DNA of 64,000 bases from Sinotaia quadrata (GCA_028829895.1 CM054184.1:53055201-53119200), one strand, 5' to 3'; shown: positions 1 through 12,808, counted from the stretch's first letter. Notes: generated by a model not told the origin, from the sequence alone. Translations and numbers: made by a program.

Positions 1-370
1 TTACTTTTGCTACAGTTCTTTCTGCTACAACTGCTGTTGTTTTATAGTGGTTACTTTTGCTACTGTTCTTTCTTCTACAACTGCTGTTGTTTTATAGTGG
101 TTACTTTTGCTACAGTTACTTCTGCTACTCCTGCTGCTATTTCATATTGTGGTTACTTTTGCTACAGTTATTTCTGCTACTATTTAGTCTATTTACTATT
201 TTATTTTACTTATGCTATTTATTTTAGTTCCGCTACTCCTGGTGCTATTTGTTCATATTGTGGTTATTTTTGCTACAGTTACTTCTACTACTATTTTATT
301 TTGTTTCTGCTGTTATTTTGTATTGTGGTTATTTTTGCTACAGTTACTACTGCTACTCTTGCTGCTATTA
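1..370. repeat. degenerate 50-bp tandem repeat
   Basis: Units start at 1, 51 and 101, each opening with TTACTTTTGCTAC and ending in TTTTATAGTGG. After about 150 the array decays into loose TTTTGCTACAGTTA and CTGCTATT words. The ORFs through it are rich in Cys, Tyr and Phe only because of the repeat, so no gene is called. The array runs off the left edge. Confidence 0.85.
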
Positions 371-574
371 CCGTTATGTTTGTGGCCCACGCCCGCTTCT
401 GTTGTGATTATTATATTCTAATTAATATTTCAGAACTGGATACAAGTGTCTGGAATCTTAATTCATATATTAATATATTCATAATAATAAAGCCCAATTG
501 ACTTCCAACTTGTCTCCACTTAGTGGATCACCTGGCACTGCAGAACTCTACTTTTTACTCACATTTAGATAGAC

Positions 575-650
575 GTTCTTCTGACACATAATTTCTTCGC
601 AGGTGAAATTTCTTACTTAAGGAGTAATTAGATCCAACTTTTAAGTTATT
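575..650. repeat. dispersed repeat fragment (copy 1)
   Basis: The words CACATAATTTCTTCGCAGGT and TTCTTACTTAAGGAGTAAT recur at 44843-44900 with small changes, and more weakly near 34978-35017. The copies are far apart and otherwise unrelated, so this is a dispersed element, family unknown. A SINE or MITE end is possible. Confidence 0.5.
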
Positions 651-767
651 TTAATGAGCCCCCTCAACTCACTATTACTCCAAACATATATTTAAATAGT
701 ATGCATAAGAAGGATAAATAAGAAACAATAATACATTTACTAAACAACACCAAAACATACAATCGAA

Positions 768-985
768 TTACAATTGATAAAGACACAAGAACAATTGATA
801 AAGAACACAAGAACAATTGATAAAGAACACAAGAACAATTGATAAAGAACACAAGAACAATTGATAAAAAACACAAGAACAATTGATAAAGAACACAAGA
901 ACAATTGATAAAGAACACAAGAACAATTGAAAAAGAACACAAGAACAATTGATAAAAAACACAAGAACAATTGATAAAGAACATA
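768..985. repeat. 22-bp minisatellite, about 10 copies
   Basis: The unit is AACAATTGATAAAGAACACA plus AG, with only a few substitutions. A 22-bp unit shifts frame each copy, so all minus-strand frames read as the same Cys/Phe/Leu peptide. These are not genes. Confidence 0.92.
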
Positions 986-1648
986 AGACACTTATACTGC
1001 TACTAAGGTTAAATGTTCAAATAATGTCCAACAATTGTCCAGTCTCTATCCTAACAATAAAAGAACCAAGTTAGTAATCAAATTGTGAGTCTATTTCTTT
1101 CCCTAGAATCAGAGTAGGAGTGAAAAGAACAATAGTTAATGTTACATGACCTTCATATGATAAAAGCGATTTTCTTATCAATGCCACATGCTTCTTGAAC
1201 TGTTCCAAAAATTCTGCATGGGATCTCTCCACCAAAGCTAGACCCAATTTCTACGGTTCTGGAATGGAGATTCATTTAACCAATTTCTAGCAAACTTGTT
1301 GCCAGCAAGTGTAACAATAGTGTTGGACATACACGTTCTGACGTAGTTCAAGTAGAGTGGCACTTCTTATCAGATCATGATCGACCTTTTATGACTGGAC
1401 TTGATGATAACAAAATTTGATTTGAATAAGGAATTTTTTAACGGATTACTTTCTGTTCAATTCTAATTGGTTAAATTTGTTATTGGTCAGTATAAGATCA
1501 TTGGTCTCTTATAAGTGTCCAGCGCCTAGAACATTGATTAGTGCCTACAACACTGGTCAGCATCACTGGGTGAGTTGTGAGTTGAAATCTGACTTCCCTA
1601 CACATTATCTTAACGTGCGGTGCACGAAGTTTGCTGTCATTCTTGCTT
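986..1648. other. AT-rich DNA, no feature seen
   Basis: No coding ORF, repeat or RNA gene is visible between the 22-bp and 31-bp arrays. Confidence 0.6.
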
Positions 1649-1858
1649 CATTAAATATTAGCAGCATAAATATAATAATTATTAAATATTAGCAGCATAA
1701 ATATAATAACCATTAAATATTAACAGCATAAATATAATAATTATTAAATATTAGCAGCATAAATATAATAATTATTAAATATTAGCAGCATAAATATAAT
1801 AATTATTAAATATTGGCAGCATAAATATAATAATTATTAAATATTATCAGCATAAATA
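1649..1858. repeat. 31-bp minisatellite, about 6.5 copies
   Basis: The unit contains ATTAAATATTAGCAGCATAA followed by ATATAATAATT. Copies differ at single sites (AGCAG, AACAG, GGCAG, ATCAG). Very AT-rich. Confidence 0.92.
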
Positions 1859-2058
1859 CGAATATGTACAGGCAACTTTGCCCTGACACACTATTATTAC
1901 TATTATTCCTATGACTAGCAGCAGAACTTTCACAATTACCAATACTTTTTAATACTGCTATTATTAATACTCCTAATTCATTTAAGTTGTTCATACTATT
2001 ACAACGTCTATTACTAATAAAAATTGCGTGTGTGTGGTGTAATACTAATTGTAAATCA

Positions 2059-2215
2059 TTACGTTCGTAAGGTTAATACTAAGAATAACTCATTGCAGTT
2101 TTTGTAGGGTTAATACTAATAATAACTAATTGCGGTTTTTGTAGGGTTAATACTAAAAATAACTCGTTGCGGTTGTAGGTGTAATACTGATAATTATAAT
2201 AACTCATTACGATTG
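2059..2215. repeat. degenerate ~44-bp repeat
   Basis: Three to four imperfect copies built on GGTTAATACTAATAATAACT and TTGCGGTTTTTGTAGG. Confidence 0.75.
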
Positions 2216-2652
2216 TAGTGGTATTTCTGTTCCAGCAAAAGATTGTTTTGTGGGCGTGAATGAAACAAGCTTTGTCTCTTGTCTGGATATCCATGCCAAA
2301 TTCACTTGATGGTGTCATAGGATGGAGAAGATGCATACAACACAAATGCGTAATAATTAAGTCATCAAAACACCAGATACAGCAATAGGATTTGTAGTGG
2401 CAGGGAGAGGTGGTGAACAAGGCGGAGTGTACACTACAAAAATGAAACAACTACGCCAACAACTACGCCTGAGTTGTAAAGTCTGAGATGATGTGAGTAC
2501 ATAATAATTGTTTAACATCTACATCAGATACATACAACACGGACACAGTCAGTTTCGGAACAGGACAATCCATCGGAAATGGCGGATATCGAACTAAAAA
2601 TAGATCGTAAACTTCTCTAATGGCTGAAGAACAGACACTGAAGCTTTCAGCA
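2216..2652. other. unique DNA, no feature seen
   Basis: Stop codons are frequent in all frames. The minus-strand reading frame here lacks any domain or splice context that would support a gene. Confidence 0.5.
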
Positions 2653-3010
2653 ACAAGCAAGACAGCAACAATCTCCAATGTTGCTATAAAGGAATACATC
2701 TGAACTAGACAATATAGCCGTCAACAAGGAAGAACAAGACAGCAACAATCTCCAATGTTGCTATAAAGGAATACATCTGAACTAGACAATATAGCCGTCA
2801 ACAAGGAAGAACAAGACAGCAACAATCTCCAATGTTGCTATAAAGGAATACATCTGAACAAGACAATATAGCTGTCAACAAGGAAGAACAAGAGAGTAAC
2901 AATCTCTTATGTTGTTATAAACAAATATTTCTGAACAAGGCAATATAGCCGTCAACATTGAAGAAAAAATAACAATCGCAGTTGATGTAAAAGCAAATGT
3001 TGAATCAAAC
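2653..3010. repeat. 77-bp tandem repeat decaying rightward
   Basis: ATCTCCAATGTTGCTATAAA starts at 2671, 2748 and 2825, an exact 77-bp period. A fourth and a partial fifth copy are increasingly diverged. One plus-strand frame in each unit reads S-T-R-K-N-K-T-A before hitting TGA, and the same peptide opens the longer frame at 3061-3318. Confidence 0.88.
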
Positions 3011-3060
3011 AGTTTAGTCGTCAAAATGGGAGTAAAGGACAACAACAATCACAACCGCTG

Positions 3061-3318
3061 TTGAAGCAGCCATTGTCAACAAGGAAGAACAAGACAGCAG
3101 CAGCAGTCGTAATTGCTGTGAAAATAAAAGTTACTGAACCATATCGCACAAACATCAAAAGAGCGGAAGAAAGTGCCGACAAGTACTCGAATCTTAAATT
3201 GGAATTCCAGGAACTGAGGAACGAGATAGCAACAGCACTGGGGAACTTCACCAGTGAGCTGGAATGTGTTTCTGTAGAACTACAGATCTGCATTGTTAGT
3301 GGCTATGACGTTTCTTAG
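3061..3318 (+). CDS. coding-like segment with coiled-coil character (doubtful exon)
   Basis: This frame begins inside the last degraded 77-bp unit, then leaves the repeat and reads as a charged helical peptide. Residues about 36-70 alternate Lys/Glu with Leu, Ile and Phe (for example SADKYSNLKLEFQELRNEIA), the pattern of a short coiled coil. I recognise no family. The last 12 codons lie in the 57-bp repeat that follows, and no good donor is visible after the helical part. It may be an exon of an unseen gene, a decayed exon duplicated into the 77-bp array, or chance. The displayed start is only the first ATG. Confidence 0.22.
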   Translation: MKQPLSTRKNKTAAAVVIAVKIKVTEPYRTNIKRAEESADKYSNLKLEFQELRNEIATALGNFTSELECVSVELQICIVSGYDVS

Positions 3319-3451
3319 TATTACAAACATCGACCGTTACAGATCTGCATTGTTAGTGGCTATGACGTTTTTTAGTATTACAAACATCGACCGTTACAGA
3401 TCTGCATTGTTAGTGGCTATGACGTTTTTTAGTATTACAAACATCGACCGT
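3281..3451. repeat. 57-bp direct repeat, 3 copies
   Basis: TACAGATCTGCATTGTTAGT starts at 3281, 3338 and 3395. The copies are almost identical, differing at one C/T, so the duplication is recent. Confidence 0.95.
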
Positions 3452-4263
3452 CCAATGAATTCCCGATAGTTCTCCTAAGAAAATGTCACAATCATTTTAC
3501 CGACAAAAACACATGCCGTAAAATAGTTCCACTTAATAATAATGATGGTGATGATAACGATGATAGTAACACTAATGACAGTGATACAATAATTCAAATA
3601 TACGGTATGACAAGTAATTAATATATATTGCATTCATTTATATATTCTTCATTAGCTGTATAAGCTCTTTACTTCCAGGATATAGAGTTTGCAGACTGCG
3701 AACGATTTATGGAATGGCAAGTGTGTTATCTTCTATGAGGACAGGCGAGGCCAAAGATTTTGTTCAAGAGGTTCCTGGTTTGGTTCCGGTTCGGTTGAAA
3801 AACATTTTGGCTCTTCTCATCCCTTCCCTAGGTCAAGGTTGTAAACCCGCATGGTGAGGTGATAATGCCCACACAAGAGCATTGGGCAGTCGAAAATTTG
3901 AGCCCATTAAAAGTGATTAGGAAAATATTCAACAAAACCCCTTTAGAGGTCCATTTCTAACCACGTCACACCCATCACCACACAGGTCCATTTCTAACCA
4001 CGTCACGCCCATTCATCACGCCATCGGCACACCTTAACACCCAAGAACGTTACTGTCTTTTTGTGCGCTTACTATCGTCTGCAAAAATCAGTAAATCATG
4101 GGGAAGAGAGTGATCTCAATAAAAAAAATAAATATATCATTATATGCCTGAATCGTCAGAGTATTCAGATTCTGATGTTTTGCTTTAGTTTAACGCTTTA
4201 CCTATCAGCACCCTGCATCTTCAAACTACATATTTTGTTTATATTGACTAGGAGTAATATGTG
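3452..4263. other. unique DNA; possible dispersed element near 3760-4030
   Basis: Mostly featureless. Two short direct copies of a GGTCCATTTCTAACCACGTCAC stretch lie near 3949-4010. Around 3800-3910 there is moderately GC-rich DNA that may be a relic of a short interspersed element, but no clear Pol III boxes are seen. Confidence 0.4.
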
Positions 4264-4409
4264 CGTGCGTTAGTGTGTGTTGTGTGCGTGCGTGCGTGCG
4301 TGCGTGTGATGTTAAATTGCTTAGATGGCTGTAAATAATGCGAATGGGTTAGCGAGAACTAGTGACGAAACTCGGAAATGCCGGGTTGTCACCTCTGTCC
4401 ATTTAAGTG

Positions 4410-4477
<68 letters not shown>

Positions 4478-4516
4478 ATCACTGTTAAAGTATTACAGTG
4501 GGAAGTTTGTGTGTGT

Positions 4517-4581
<65 letters not shown>
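4264..4581. repeat. compound microsatellite (TGCG)n, (GT)n, (GA)n
   Basis: TGCG repeats lie near 4264-4310, a pure (GT)n run at 4411-4472 and a pure (GA)n run at about 4518-4581. The long Val-Cys and Arg-Glu ORFs here are artefacts. Confidence 0.97.
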
Positions 4582-4583
<2 letters not shown>

Positions 4584-5000
4584 TGTGTTGTGTTACTTTC
4601 CATTTAAGTGTGCATTTTTTTTCTTTTCAGTAATGTTTATTATATTAATGTCCTCTTTTGTTTTTTCTGTTTTGTGTGTGTTTTTTCTTCTCGAGTGTAG
4701 AGGTCAAAGTGTCAAATGTCAACGGGATCTCAGTTAATTTGCCCAAATGGATGGACTCAAACTGCATAATTACCGTTATTTGTTCAAGCTTTCTTTCTCC
4801 CTCTTTTCTCTCTTTCTCTCCCATCTTCTCTGCCTCTCCTTCGTGCGCACGCATAACTTGTGCGATGGGTAATACCAACATTCCAATATTCAAGATCATA
4901 ATACATGCATACAATAATATACAATAATAACACGCATGTCCAAACTAAACATACTTGATAAAGCAGAATAACAAACACACTTTCGAAACGTCTATGGTTA
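4582..5000. other. unique DNA, no feature seen
   Basis: Pyrimidine-rich around 4790-4840 on the plus strand. No gene is supported. Confidence 0.5.
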
Positions 5001-5225
5001 AGTCAAAATAGCAAATACACATTCATTAACAGCCACACAGTCAAAATAGCAAATACACATTCATTAACAGCCACACAGTCAAAATAGCAAATACACATTC
5101 ATTAACAGCCACACAGTCAAAATAGTAAATACACATTCATTAACAGCCACACAGTCAAAATAGCAAATACACATTCATTAACAGTCACACAGTCAAAATA
5201 GCAAATACACATTCATTAACAGCCA
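5001..5225. repeat. 38-bp minisatellite, 6 copies
   Basis: AGTCAAAATAGCAAATACAC recurs every 38 bp from 5001. The copies are nearly identical. The unit is unrelated to the 38-bp satellite at 61487. Confidence 0.94.
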
Positions 5226-6345
5226 ACCAAACACTCAAACAGCGCAAACGCATTCAATAATAACAAGCATGAAAATAATTATCTTGCACTCTCGTGTGAC
5301 CCCTTAGTGACTGACCTCATTTCCATGATCGTCTGCTGTTTTCACGTTATTTTCCAGGAATTTGGTTTCCTGGGTGAATTTCTCTGTTTGCATTCCTGTC
5401 CGACGTACGTTGCCAAGAAACCCTGTTGAAAGACTAAGCTCCGTAGACTTAGTTGTGAATGGACAAGTGGAAAACGAGATTTCCGCAAGCTCGGGGGAAC
5501 TTTTGAAACGAAGTTACTAAACGACAGACACGGAGCAAGTTACGACACAAGTGGGACAGAGCGCGTGCGTGCATGCGAAGATATGTGTTTACGGGCTGCC
5601 ATCAGGAGTGTGGCGAGTATTTATAGATTCATCTCCCCACACGGTTGGTTGGGGGTTTCCCGCTAATTCGAACGCCGGCACGCGGCCCTGACTGGGCCTT
5701 GGATGAAGAGAGTTGGTGATGGTTTGGCATTTCAGCCATTTGACTGGAAAGATGGTCGTTTAAGCCAGGCATCGGGACCGACATTGTGCGAGAGTTGTAC
5801 TCGGGTCGTCATCACCACTGAACAGTTTTGAAGGGAGACAGCTAAAAATATTGAGACAAGGGGTTACATTTCGCCACAAACACAGGGTACATAATTTTGG
5901 TTATTAGAATCTTCTCATCACTGCAGAGTCAAGCTACACATTTAAGTCTACATCATTTACGCATCATAAATGGACTTCACAGAATATATGTCGCTGCAAG
6001 GGTCAATCAATTCATCTATAAATGTTCGACACATGTATTGCGTCAGATTACACGTCATTGCACGGTAATTCTGCTCACTAATGCATCGTCAGTTCACACT
6101 CGTACTGGACGGTGGTTATATATATACATCTACAAAGCAAATTCACACCACACTACACATTTACACTGCAGAATCACACCACTCGTCTACATCACAGAAT
6201 CGTTATAACGTATTTACTGCACCTATACACTGAACACTAAGAGTTTCACTGAATCGAGTTACAGATCGGCATAGAGCGAGACAGTACATAATACACATAT
6301 GACCGGTAGTACTAGAAACCAGTATAGTTGAAACTGCTAGAGCTA
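5226..6345. other. unique DNA, higher GC at 5300-5850
   Basis: About 5400-5850 is richer in GC and CpG than its surroundings, but all frames are broken by stops. It could be an untranslated exon or promoter area; nothing decides this. Confidence 0.4.
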
Positions 6346-6349
6346 GAGC

Positions 6350-6380
6350 TGACGTCACGACCAAGTGACACCTATATAAG
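6350..6380 (+). promoter_or_regulatory. CRE octamer plus TATA-like box
   Basis: A perfect palindromic CRE, TGACGTCA, lies at 6350-6357 and TATATAAG at 6373-6380. The arms CTAGAGCTAGAG (just before) and CTAGCTCTAGTCTAG (near 6476) form a loose inverted pair around them. CREB/ATF proteins bind this octamer in animals. No coding exon follows, so promoter activity is a guess. Confidence 0.3.
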
Positions 6381-6385
6381 TGACA

Positions 6386-7639
6386 CTACATCTAGAATGA
6401 GGCCGAGGTCAAATAGCAGGCTAACAGGACTTAAGCTAGAAATGATGTCACGACTGAATGACGTTGTCGTTCGTCTAGCTCTAGTCTAGAACTTCATATG
6501 CACGTTACTCTTGCTGTACTCGCTCAGACCGGTTGTTTTGATTGCAGTGTCACTAAGGTCACACTTACAGTCAGCACGCTACCCACCCACATGTGCGTAG
6601 TTACCCATACACTTGTACACACACACACACACACACATGCATGGTCACTGACAAGACTGATGAACAACATTGACAGAAGTACTTAATCAGAGAGTAGTAG
6701 TAACGGGGCCGTCCTCAGTACTTATGGAACCCTAAGTAGAACTGCTTGAACTGGAAAAGTGACCGCGAGCAAAAAATAAAAATTAAATAATATGCTGAAT
6801 TAAATTAAACACTGCTTATAGATTCGATGGGCTATTCTTGCAGCGAAGGTATACAACAGATGCCATTTTACTGGGGGGGGGGGGAGTCTAAGTGAAATAA
6901 ACATATTTTTTTAAATCACAAAACTGCCTTTCACGAGTCCTTAGTAACACAGGACACTAATAGACTGTACGGGCGGCTTCGGACAGAAAGGGACTAATTA
7001 GGTCAATGCGGGTCCGCTTGAATAAAAATAGCAGTATTGTCTGATTCGTCATGAATCACACTTCTCCCTTCAAAAATTTACTTCCTCCCCTGGGCACTTG
7101 CATTTTTACGCCAAAAAAAAAAAAAAAAAAATATCAGCGAAGGTTGGATGGAAGATGTTGTCACTCTCATTTCCTTTTTGACTCTTCCACCCGGTCCTTC
7201 TCAGGGAGAGACTAAAGGCTCAGGGAAGACAAAAAGACCCTTCAGGAAATGAGGTGAAGACAAGGAGAGAAGCTGGATTTCAAGTTTGGCTGATTTTGGC
7301 CTAGGGTCATTTCTGGAGTGTGTGGAATTATAGGCAGAAGTGTGATTATTAAATACACACTGATAATTAATAGAACTTTAATTACGTTAACCTTCGTGGA
7401 AAATGTGTTTGAGTTCTCGTCCAAATCAAGATGCCAATATTTTAAAACGCCGACATAACAGCAAATGATTATTGATAAAGTTCCAGTCGGCTGAGCATAA
7501 GCCGGATGGGCTATTTTTAGTTCTCTTATATATGTATGGCAACAGACAGATGTCTGCATTGCGGAATCTCTTCCTTACCCCAAAACCGCTCTTCTGCATT
7601 ACAAAGTTAAACAATTGAACCTGTCAAATGTTCCTCACA
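6386..7639. other. unique DNA with short homopolymer runs
   Basis: Holds a short (AC)n near 6617, a G run near 6870 and an A run near 7111-7129. No gene or RNA is supported. Confidence 0.5.
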
Positions 7640-9075
7640 GTAAAACCGACTTTACTTGACAAATACACCTCACAATAAGACAGATTTTACCTGAAAATAC
7701 ACGTCATAGTAAGGCATACTTTACCTGACAAATACACGTCACAGTAAAACAGACTTTACCTGACAAATACACCTCACAGTAAGACATATTTTACCTGATA
7801 AATACACCTCACAGTAAGACATTTTTACTTGAAAAATACACGTCACAATAAGACAGACTTGACCTGATAAATGAACCTCACAGTAAGACAGACTTTACCC
7901 ATCTATTTGATGTTTTGATATGCATTTTGTTGTGAGACTTTACATGATAAATACACCCCAATGTAAGACAGATTTTCCCTGACAAATACATCTCCCAGTA
8001 AAACAGACTTTACCTGAAAATCCGCTATTAAAACATACCTGACAATCCTTCTTTAAAATGCAAGTCATGACTAGGCACACTATACATAACAATTCGCTGT
8101 TTAAGAAAGCACTTCTCAGTAAGAAAGATGTTATTACCTCTCAGTCTGCAATTAAAACATACACCTAAGGTTAAGACATACTTTACCCGACAATCCGTTA
8201 CAACAGCAAGCCCCTCACAGTAAGACACATTTTGCCAGACAATTATATCTATTAAAATATACACCTCAAAGTAAGATAAACTTTACTTGACAATCCGCTA
8301 TTTAAAAAAAAGTCATCTCATAGTAAGATAGATTTTATCTGATGACAGAGACTGTACAAGATAGCAGATTGTATGTTTACTTGTTATTTTGTTTCTGCAC
8401 TTTGCTGTTGGAAGTGTTCGCTTTCTGTTCAACTTTTGATCGATAAAAAAAAAACCGGTGACAGCTAAATACTTTTAGTGTTGACGCAGGCAGATGGCAC
8501 CTACACATTTCAATGATACGAAAGATCTTGAAATACAAACTGCTTCCGTTGCAGTTTTACAGGTGATTATATCATACACAAAAGCCCTCTCTTGCTAAAA
8601 TGAAAATAGTTCTGTAATAGTGAAACGGTAAAGGGGAAAAATTCTTGCTTTGCCGCCGAAGGTCAGGTGACATAATAAAGGCCGCTGGCGATAAAATGTA
8701 AATAAGCGTGCTTCAAGAATAAATTTGCAAAATGTCACGTGAATGGCAATAACGTTAAATACGTATTTAATACACACGTCGCACTCAGAACGAATTTGCA
8801 AGAGTACCTAACGTGATAATTCATTAATTACAAATTAAAAGTAAACATTATCTAACAATTAGCTGTTTAAAAAAATAGTAACATCTTCTTAGTAAAATAT
8901 CCTTTACATAACAATCTGCTAGTCAAAAAATAAATGTATCTCATGAAAAGCAGATTTACCTGACAATCCACTGTTTAAAAATGCACCTCATAATAATTAG
9001 ATTTACCTGGCAACCCGCCATTAAAAAATGCACTACATAGATAGTAAAGTTACGTGCCAAACAGCTGTTTAAAAT
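7640..9075. repeat. strongly degenerate ~35-bp repeat field
   Basis: The motif CACCTCACAGTAAGACAGA followed by CTTTACCTGACAAATA recurs about 15 times at irregular spacing up to about 8345. A more diverged version (TTTACATAACAATCTGCT) is seen from 8820 to 9075. This is an old array broken by substitutions and an insertion of unique DNA at about 8350-8820. Confidence 0.7.
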
Positions 9076-9400
9076 AATGAGGAAGCATTTTCACCCACAA
9101 ACCAATAATACACTTCTAAAAATAGAGGTCCCATTGCGTAAAAACACTTGTGATATCATTCTTTTCAAAGTGTAAAATTGTGAGAATTTAATCTTTTGGT
9201 ATTTCTATTATTTAACTTCTTTCTGCTATTTACCATTAAAAATGTCCCACTACGGAGCACATTGGGGGGGGGGGAGAAGAAAAAACGGTGATAAACAAAG
9301 TGAGAGAGAGAGAGAGAAATAGAGAGAAGGAAAGAGCGAGCGTACGGGCAGATCGTTTAGAACTGACTCTAAACACTGTATACAGCTTATACTCCGCAAC

Positions 9401-9545
9401 ATAGAGTTTAATTTACAACATTTTATAGAGCTTAATGTACAACACAGAGCTTAATTTACAACATTTTATAGAGCTTAATGTACAACACAGAGCTTAATTT
9501 ACAACATTTTATAGAGCTTAATGTACAACATAGAGCTTAATTTAT
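9401..9545. repeat. 43-bp minisatellite, about 3 copies
   Basis: CAGAGCTTAATTTACAACAT starts at 9445 and 9488. Partial copies flank them. Confidence 0.9.
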
Positions 9546-11039
9546 AAATCAAGTCTTTTTTAGTGCGGAAGGTGAATAATTATTGAGTGTAAAAGTACTT
9601 ATGATATTTGTGTTTCTTGGGTTACAGCGTTTTTTTTGCAACCACTCAAACACGTAATGTGCACTTTCCCTTAAACAGAATATTACATCGTAATTTAACA
9701 ACCATAGGAAAGGCCTGGAACGAGATAAATGGAATCAGTTTTCTGTATTATGCAGATGAAAATGTTTTCTAGTACAGGAATATATCCGATCACTTTTTGA
9801 AATGTGTTTCATAAGTCCCGAAATGTCAAACACGCGATCGTATACATGTATAAATATCGATATCACTCTCTGCACATAAACACGCACAGACACATAACAG
9901 ACAAAAGCTTCAGTTAATTGGAGAAATTATTCACTTACCGGACGGTGTTTAGCGCTGGTGACGATAATCGAGGAAACAATAAATTTACATCAAGACTGGT
10001 TAACTGATTAAATACATCCACTTTCACTGATTTTGAAAGTGACAACGCCTCTTTCTAACGTGACCATCTATAACGCTTTTAATCACGAGTATTTTTGTTG
10101 TCATTTTCCCGTTGCATTTCTGACGTAACCAGTAAACTGTCATCACCGTTCGACGACACTTTTGAAGACTTAAGATGATTTCGGGGAATCCCACGTTACT
10201 TACGACTTGCCCAAATATAGATTGCTTTATAAGACAATTAAAAATGTAATTACATGTAATTTCATTTAAATTAAGATTTACAGAAAAATTAGCAATTACT
10301 ATTTTTGCAAGGTAGTGAATCACTGTAAAGAATTTCACATAAACTGAGTATAAAATGAAAATCTATGAAGATTCTGTAAGTCGCGCTCAACTCTATAAGT
10401 GTATGTGTAGAACTGTAAGTCGTGCACAACTGTGTAAGTCGTATACATTTTGCTTTGGCTCCGAATCTCTCTTCGTCATTTGTAGTGTTGTTATCAATAG
10501 CCAGCATATTAAGTATTCAACGGAATCGACACATCTACATATGAAAATCAAAACTGATACGATCTAGCTACATATCAGCGCTACAATTGACAGGACATAA
10601 ACAGATATACCAACACATACATACACTTCTGCAGAGAGGTAGTATCCAAAAAATATCAAACAGATAACAGCTTTTCATCACTTTTAGCTAAATGATGTGA
10701 TTTTTTTAGATGCAAATTTGCTCATTCTAGATCAAGGTCGGGGACATTTTATTGCTCAGCCATGACCTTTGACCACTTGTGTTATGCATGTTCTTGCACA
10801 GAAAAGAAACAGACTAACATTTTTTATTTACCAAGCTAAGATACCCTTCTCAGTATCCAGCACCCTCACCCCTTCTCATAAATTCAGCAAGTTAGGGAGA
10901 CGGGGTTGGGGGAGCAACTGTCCCCCCTCTCCGTGTGCACGACAGCACACAAATGACTCACAACAGCAGTCTTTACAATCAAACAATACACGAAAGAGTG
11001 ATTAATAAAGACTAGGCTTAGAGTACGGACTTTTTAAAA
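9546..11039. other. unique DNA, no feature seen
   Basis: Short ORFs here lack splice context or any recognised domain. Confidence 0.5.
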
Positions 11040-11172
11040 TTCATCTTGTTCAAGAGTAATTCCATTCATATTTTATTTATAAGGCTTTGTTTCAGTTTAA
11101 ATAAAATCATCTTGTTCAAGAGTAATTCCATTCATATTTTATTTATAAGGCTTTGTTTCAGTTTAAATAAAA
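11040..11172. repeat. 66-bp direct duplication
   Basis: CATCTTGTTCAAGAGTAATT occurs at 11042 and 11108. The two copies are essentially identical. Confidence 0.95.
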
Positions 11173-11525
11173 TACGATCGACATGATTAGGCTGTAATAA
11201 TACTCTGCATCATTTTATGTCAACAGACATTTTTCTTCAATTTATAACAATGTTCTGCTACGTCATCATTTCCTGAATGAAGTCAGCTGCACCATCAGCA
11301 GACATGCATTGACGCCTATTTATTTATAGTTCACTCCTTGCGCGATTATTGACTTGTCATGGTGATGACGTAATCAAGCCCTCGTGAAGAGTACAATTGT
11401 CAACAAAACAACGTCAGCTGGTACCCACAGAGCGCGTAGTTTCCAGTTGAATTTAGTAACAAGGGAGAGAAGCAGAATTGAACACGTAGAGAAAAAAAAC
11501 CTGTATATTGAAACTAATGTGGCTC

Positions 11526-11593
11526 TCTGTCTATCCATCCATCCATCCATCCAAAACCTGTATAGTGAAACTGTATTAATTAAAAGGAAAGGA

Positions 11594-11657
<64 letters not shown>

Positions 11658-11707
11658 CACCCACCCATCCAAAACCTGTATATTGAAACTCTGTAGTGGC
11701 GGAAAGG

Positions 11708-11772
<65 letters not shown>

Positions 11773-11950
11773 CAAAACCTGTATATTGAAATTATAGTGG
11801 CTCTTGGTCTATCCATCCATCCAAAACCTGTATAGTGAAACTGTATTAATAAAAAGAAAAGGATATCTATCTATCTATCCAACCAACCATCCAAAACCTG
11901 TATATTGAAACTGTATTGGCGAAAAGGCTATTATCTATCTATCTATGTGG
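11526..11950. repeat. compound satellite: (CTAT)n blocks split by a ~30-bp spacer
   Basis: Runs of CTAT (longest about 11597-11655 and 11709-11772) and ATCC alternate with CCAAAACCTGTATATTGAAA. The spacer is seen five to six times. The layout looks like repeats and spacers, but here the conserved parts are the repeats and the variable parts are microsatellites. Confidence 0.93.
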
Positions 11951-12737
11951 AATCCTATCAGGATTTTGGGATGTACTCATGCTGACTAAGTCTTTGGGCA
12001 TTACCAGTCATCGACACTTTCAGCACGAAGGTATCTGCCTTTACTTCAGGAACCGTTGTAGTTCCGTGACGTTTCCTGAGTCTCCTATTACTAATGATGT
12101 CACTTCTGTCTCCACATTGCACAGCATGCGTAATTGTAAACTGAGTTCCTTCTATCTGTCTCTCTTAAACTCTTTTGATATACAGCCTTTTAAATATTTT
12201 AGTGTTTCTACAACGATGACTGTTGCTGTTTTGTTGGTCACGTGTCTGGTCTGATCCGGAGATAATACGATCCTTTCTTATCTGGAACCCCAACAGGTAT
12301 TTTGGCTTGATCTGTTTCAGACTGGGGTATCCATGTTCTCGGGATAAAGTCTTGACGCCAGAGTTCTCAAGCCAGATTCCCATTCAGGATTTGTGCCGCC
12401 ACATCACTGTTTTTGGATACGTTCCTTTCCAGATATAGACTGATATCAGAATAAAGAGTGACATCCGCATAAAGTGAAGTGTGCATAAATCTGTTGTTTC
12501 ATCCTTGCTTCTGATATATTCCTTTCCAGATATAGACTGATATCAGGTCAGAGATTGACATCCGAATAGAGGATGAAATGTAGATAGTATGTTTCATTGT
12601 TTCATCCATACACTTTCTGGTGTATTTTATGCCAGAGAATGGCATCCGGTTAGTTTAAGTTATAATATTTTATTCATTCTCTATTTTTTTCGTGATGGCT
12701 TTTGTGTTCAGTGATAAAGCTTGTTCAGCAAAATGTC
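11951..12737. other. unique DNA, possible old mobile-element relic
   Basis: Open frames exist on both strands near 11951-12430, but they contain stops and shifts and match no family I recognise. The word TTCCTTTCCAGATATAGACT occurs twice (near 12423 and 12520). Confidence 0.3.
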
Positions 12738-12748
12738 TCACACACACA

Positions 12749-12808
<60 letters not shown>
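12738..12808. repeat. (CA)n microsatellite
   Basis: Nearly pure CA with three TA interruptions. Confidence 0.97.

Noticed and set aside
4325..4633. ORFs of Val-Cys and Arg-Glu repeats (also at 19434, 29242, 57360)
   Set aside because: Translations of pure GT and GA microsatellites.
11951..12438. Overlapping ORFs on both strands
   Set aside because: Frames interrupted and unlike any family I know; at most an old mobile-element relic.
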